In this document: piece by piece, positions 62,749 through 64,000 of the stretch
Layout of the letters: every line of letters starts with the position of its first letter
Numbering within the stretch: position 1 is the stretch's first letter
NCBI GenBank assembly: GCA_030539295.1
Contig: JAUNSJ010000006.1
Coordinates: 62,001-126,000 of the forward strand
Reading direction: 5' to 3'
DNA length: 64,000 nt
DNA from: Planctomycetia bacterium
GTDB lineage: Bacteria > Planctomycetota > Planctomycetia > Pirellulales > Thermoguttaceae
Translations under genes and position numbers: made by a program
Notes under the pieces: model-generated
What the model saw: only the letters and a program-made list of their open reading frames with translations
The model's database searches: none
Told to the model about the DNA's origin: nothing

Positions 62749-62815
62749 CTTCCGGATGAATCAATCCGGTATCGTTCCGCTAAAGCATTGAAGACGCGTG
62801 CCGGGCAAAAAATGC

Positions 62816-64000
62816 TTACTGCTGTTCCGGAATGGAAATAATTCCACCTTGATATTGCACTGCCTGTTCTTTAAGATCACCGGTTCCATAGAAGGGAACA
62901 TTGGCGTCCATCCAGAAATAAAGTGTCCGCCGCTCCTGCTCGGTCAACTCAATTTTCCCGCCGTGGTTGGTATCGTCGAGAATTTTTGTCAAAGGGGACA
63001 TGTCAGCCCCGGCTTCCCCCGGCCTGGACGCGATGCGAGAGATGGTTTCGCCGCTCCATTGGTACCATCTCAAATACGGGCGTAATCCATTATAAGATGG
63101 AAAAAAACTGTCGCCAATATAAGTTTGCAGTGGTATGTTCTCCGCGGCGGAAGTTTTCGCAGAGTCACGCTTGTCCGCAGGGGCACCCGTCAAATTGGGC
63201 TTGCACGCGTTTTCATTTCCGTCGTGACAAGATACGCATCGTCGGTCGAGAATTGTCTGGACGAGTCGCGGATAGGACATTGGTGCGCTGCCGTCGGGAC
63301 CAGGTGTGAGGTGGGAAGCAGATCGCGTTAGCGCTTTTCCTTGCACCGGATAATTTTTCGAGGCCAATTGCGTTTGTTCATGGCATCCGACGCATCCACG
63401 AACTTCGCCCGGTTGAAGGTAGACTTCGCTCAACATGGTGCGAACGGCGCGGCCTTGTTCGTCGACCGCCTGAAAGTAGAGGGGCTTACATGCAGGGACT
63501 TTGAAATGAGCAGAACCATCTTCTTCTACCGGAACTGTGCCGAGCAGGAGTCTTGCGTTTTCGGATCGCGCGTGCCCAAGACGGGGTGAATTGCTCGGAA
63601 AGTCGGGACCGTGCGGCAGAATCTGAAAGACTCGCAGTTCCTTAACCGTCCGCTCTGTTGGCAGGGGAACTAAAGATTCATAAACATTGGAAAGAACAAA
63701 GGTCCCATCCTTGGGCTTGTCCACCGGAAGCTTTGAAGCAATAACAGGCGGACGCGGTCGCGACTTAACCTGAATTGGATAGCGGCAGCTGACCGTTTCA
63801 TCCTGATATAAAAGCTCCAGGTTACCGAACCGGTCGCGATAATAGAGTCCTAATTTGCCTGCGGTAAAAGGTTCTCCGCAGGTACCGCGATATCCATAGT
63901 CGTAGCGTGCCAGATAGCCGCCGTTTGCATCGTGACTGTACGCGGTGAGAAAGTAATTCTCCGAAAGGGGATAAGGACTGTAATAATAGTGGTCGGACAC
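62816..64000 (-). CDS. HzsA-like multihaem-motif protein, C-terminal part
   Basis: This 394-residue piece is the C-terminal end of a larger exported protein; the frame runs off the right edge, and the leading GTG is not a true start. It carries two CxxCH motifs, 'GCVGCHEQTQ' and 'RRCVSCHDGN'. It also has 'VPLPTERTVKELRVFQILPHGPDFPSN' and 'KIELTEQERRTLYFWMDANVPFYGTG', the architecture of planctomycete HzsA-related (hydrazine-synthase-alpha-like) proteins. Relatives outside anammox bacteria have unknown function, so no hydrazine chemistry is implied. Confidence 0.75.
   Translation of the reverse strand: MSDHYYYSPYPLSENYFLTAYSHDANGGYLARYDYGYRGTCGEPFTAGKLGLYYRDRFGNLELLYQDETVSCRYPIQVKSRPRPPVIASKLPVDKPKDGTFVLSNVYESLVPLPTERTVKELRVFQILPHGPDFPSNSPRLGHARSENARLLLGTVPVEEDGSAHFKVPACKPLYFQAVDEQGRAVRTMLSEVYLQPGEVRGCVGCHEQTQLASKNYPVQGKALTRSASHLTPGPDGSAPMSYPRLVQTILDRRCVSCHDGNENACKPNLTGAPADKRDSAKTSAAENIPLQTYIGDSFFPSYNGLRPYLRWYQWSGETISRIASRPGEAGADMSPLTKILDDTNHGGKIELTEQERRTLYFWMDANVPFYGTGDLKEQAVQYQGGIISIPEQQ

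Overview
The window looks like chromosome from a planctomycete, probably an anaerobic or gut-type member of the Pirellulales. That is an inference from gene content: a DUF1559 pseudopilin-like protein, a DUF1207 outer-membrane protein, a giant secreted protein carrying the 'LEERTLLS' N-terminal signature, an SHD1-domain protein, an HzsA-like CxxCH protein, twin-arginine sugar oxidoreductase and ThuA proteins, and HpnE. HydE and a hybrid-cluster-protein homologue point to anaerobic metabolism. I see no CRISPR array, insertion sequence, integrase or prophage. One tRNA, tRNA-Ser(CGA), is present.

Layout. 1-3 kb: the end of an MMPL transporter coupled to ispF, then a WYL regulator split into two overlapping frames. 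3-16 kb: a GH36-like glycosidase; hydE; a divergent operon of a degenerate hybrid cluster protein, a Ser/Thr kinase and hpnE; a GH78-like rhamnosidase translationally coupled to a haem-motif histidine kinase; and a PH-domain membrane protein. 16-28 kb: envelope genes, namely lipoproteins, a beta-propeller/CBM9-like protein, a DUF1207 protein and an autotransporter, followed by hisN and scpB. 28-44 kb: a CX4CH-motif secreted protein, a TGS GTPase, a hyper-acidic small protein with a terminator-like hairpin in its leader, and a 3663-residue surface protein with an embedded trypsin-like domain, followed directly by a Nudix-like gene. 44-50 kb: a FliA/WhiG-type sigma factor, tRNA-Ser, a DUF1015 protein, an ABC ATPase and recG. 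50-55 kb: a tight four-gene operon of unknown role that pairs an ExeA-type ATPase with a CpsD-like P-loop protein lacking the Walker lysine. 55-64 kb: a DUF1559, lipoprotein, Gfo/Idh and ThuA run behind a near-consensus promoter; an SHD1 protein; a uracil-DNA-glycosylase-like protein; and the C-terminal part of an HzsA-like protein.

The best candidates for new biology are four. The 50-55 kb operon resembles part of an exopolysaccharide/exosortase locus without the polymer genes. The hybrid cluster protein homologue has lost most hybrid-cluster ligands but keeps its N-terminal Fe-S cysteines, and sits in an operon with a kinase. The giant protein carries an intact internal serine-protease triad. 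The hyper-acidic protein lies behind an attenuator-like leader. All functional statements come from reading the sequence; no database search was run.
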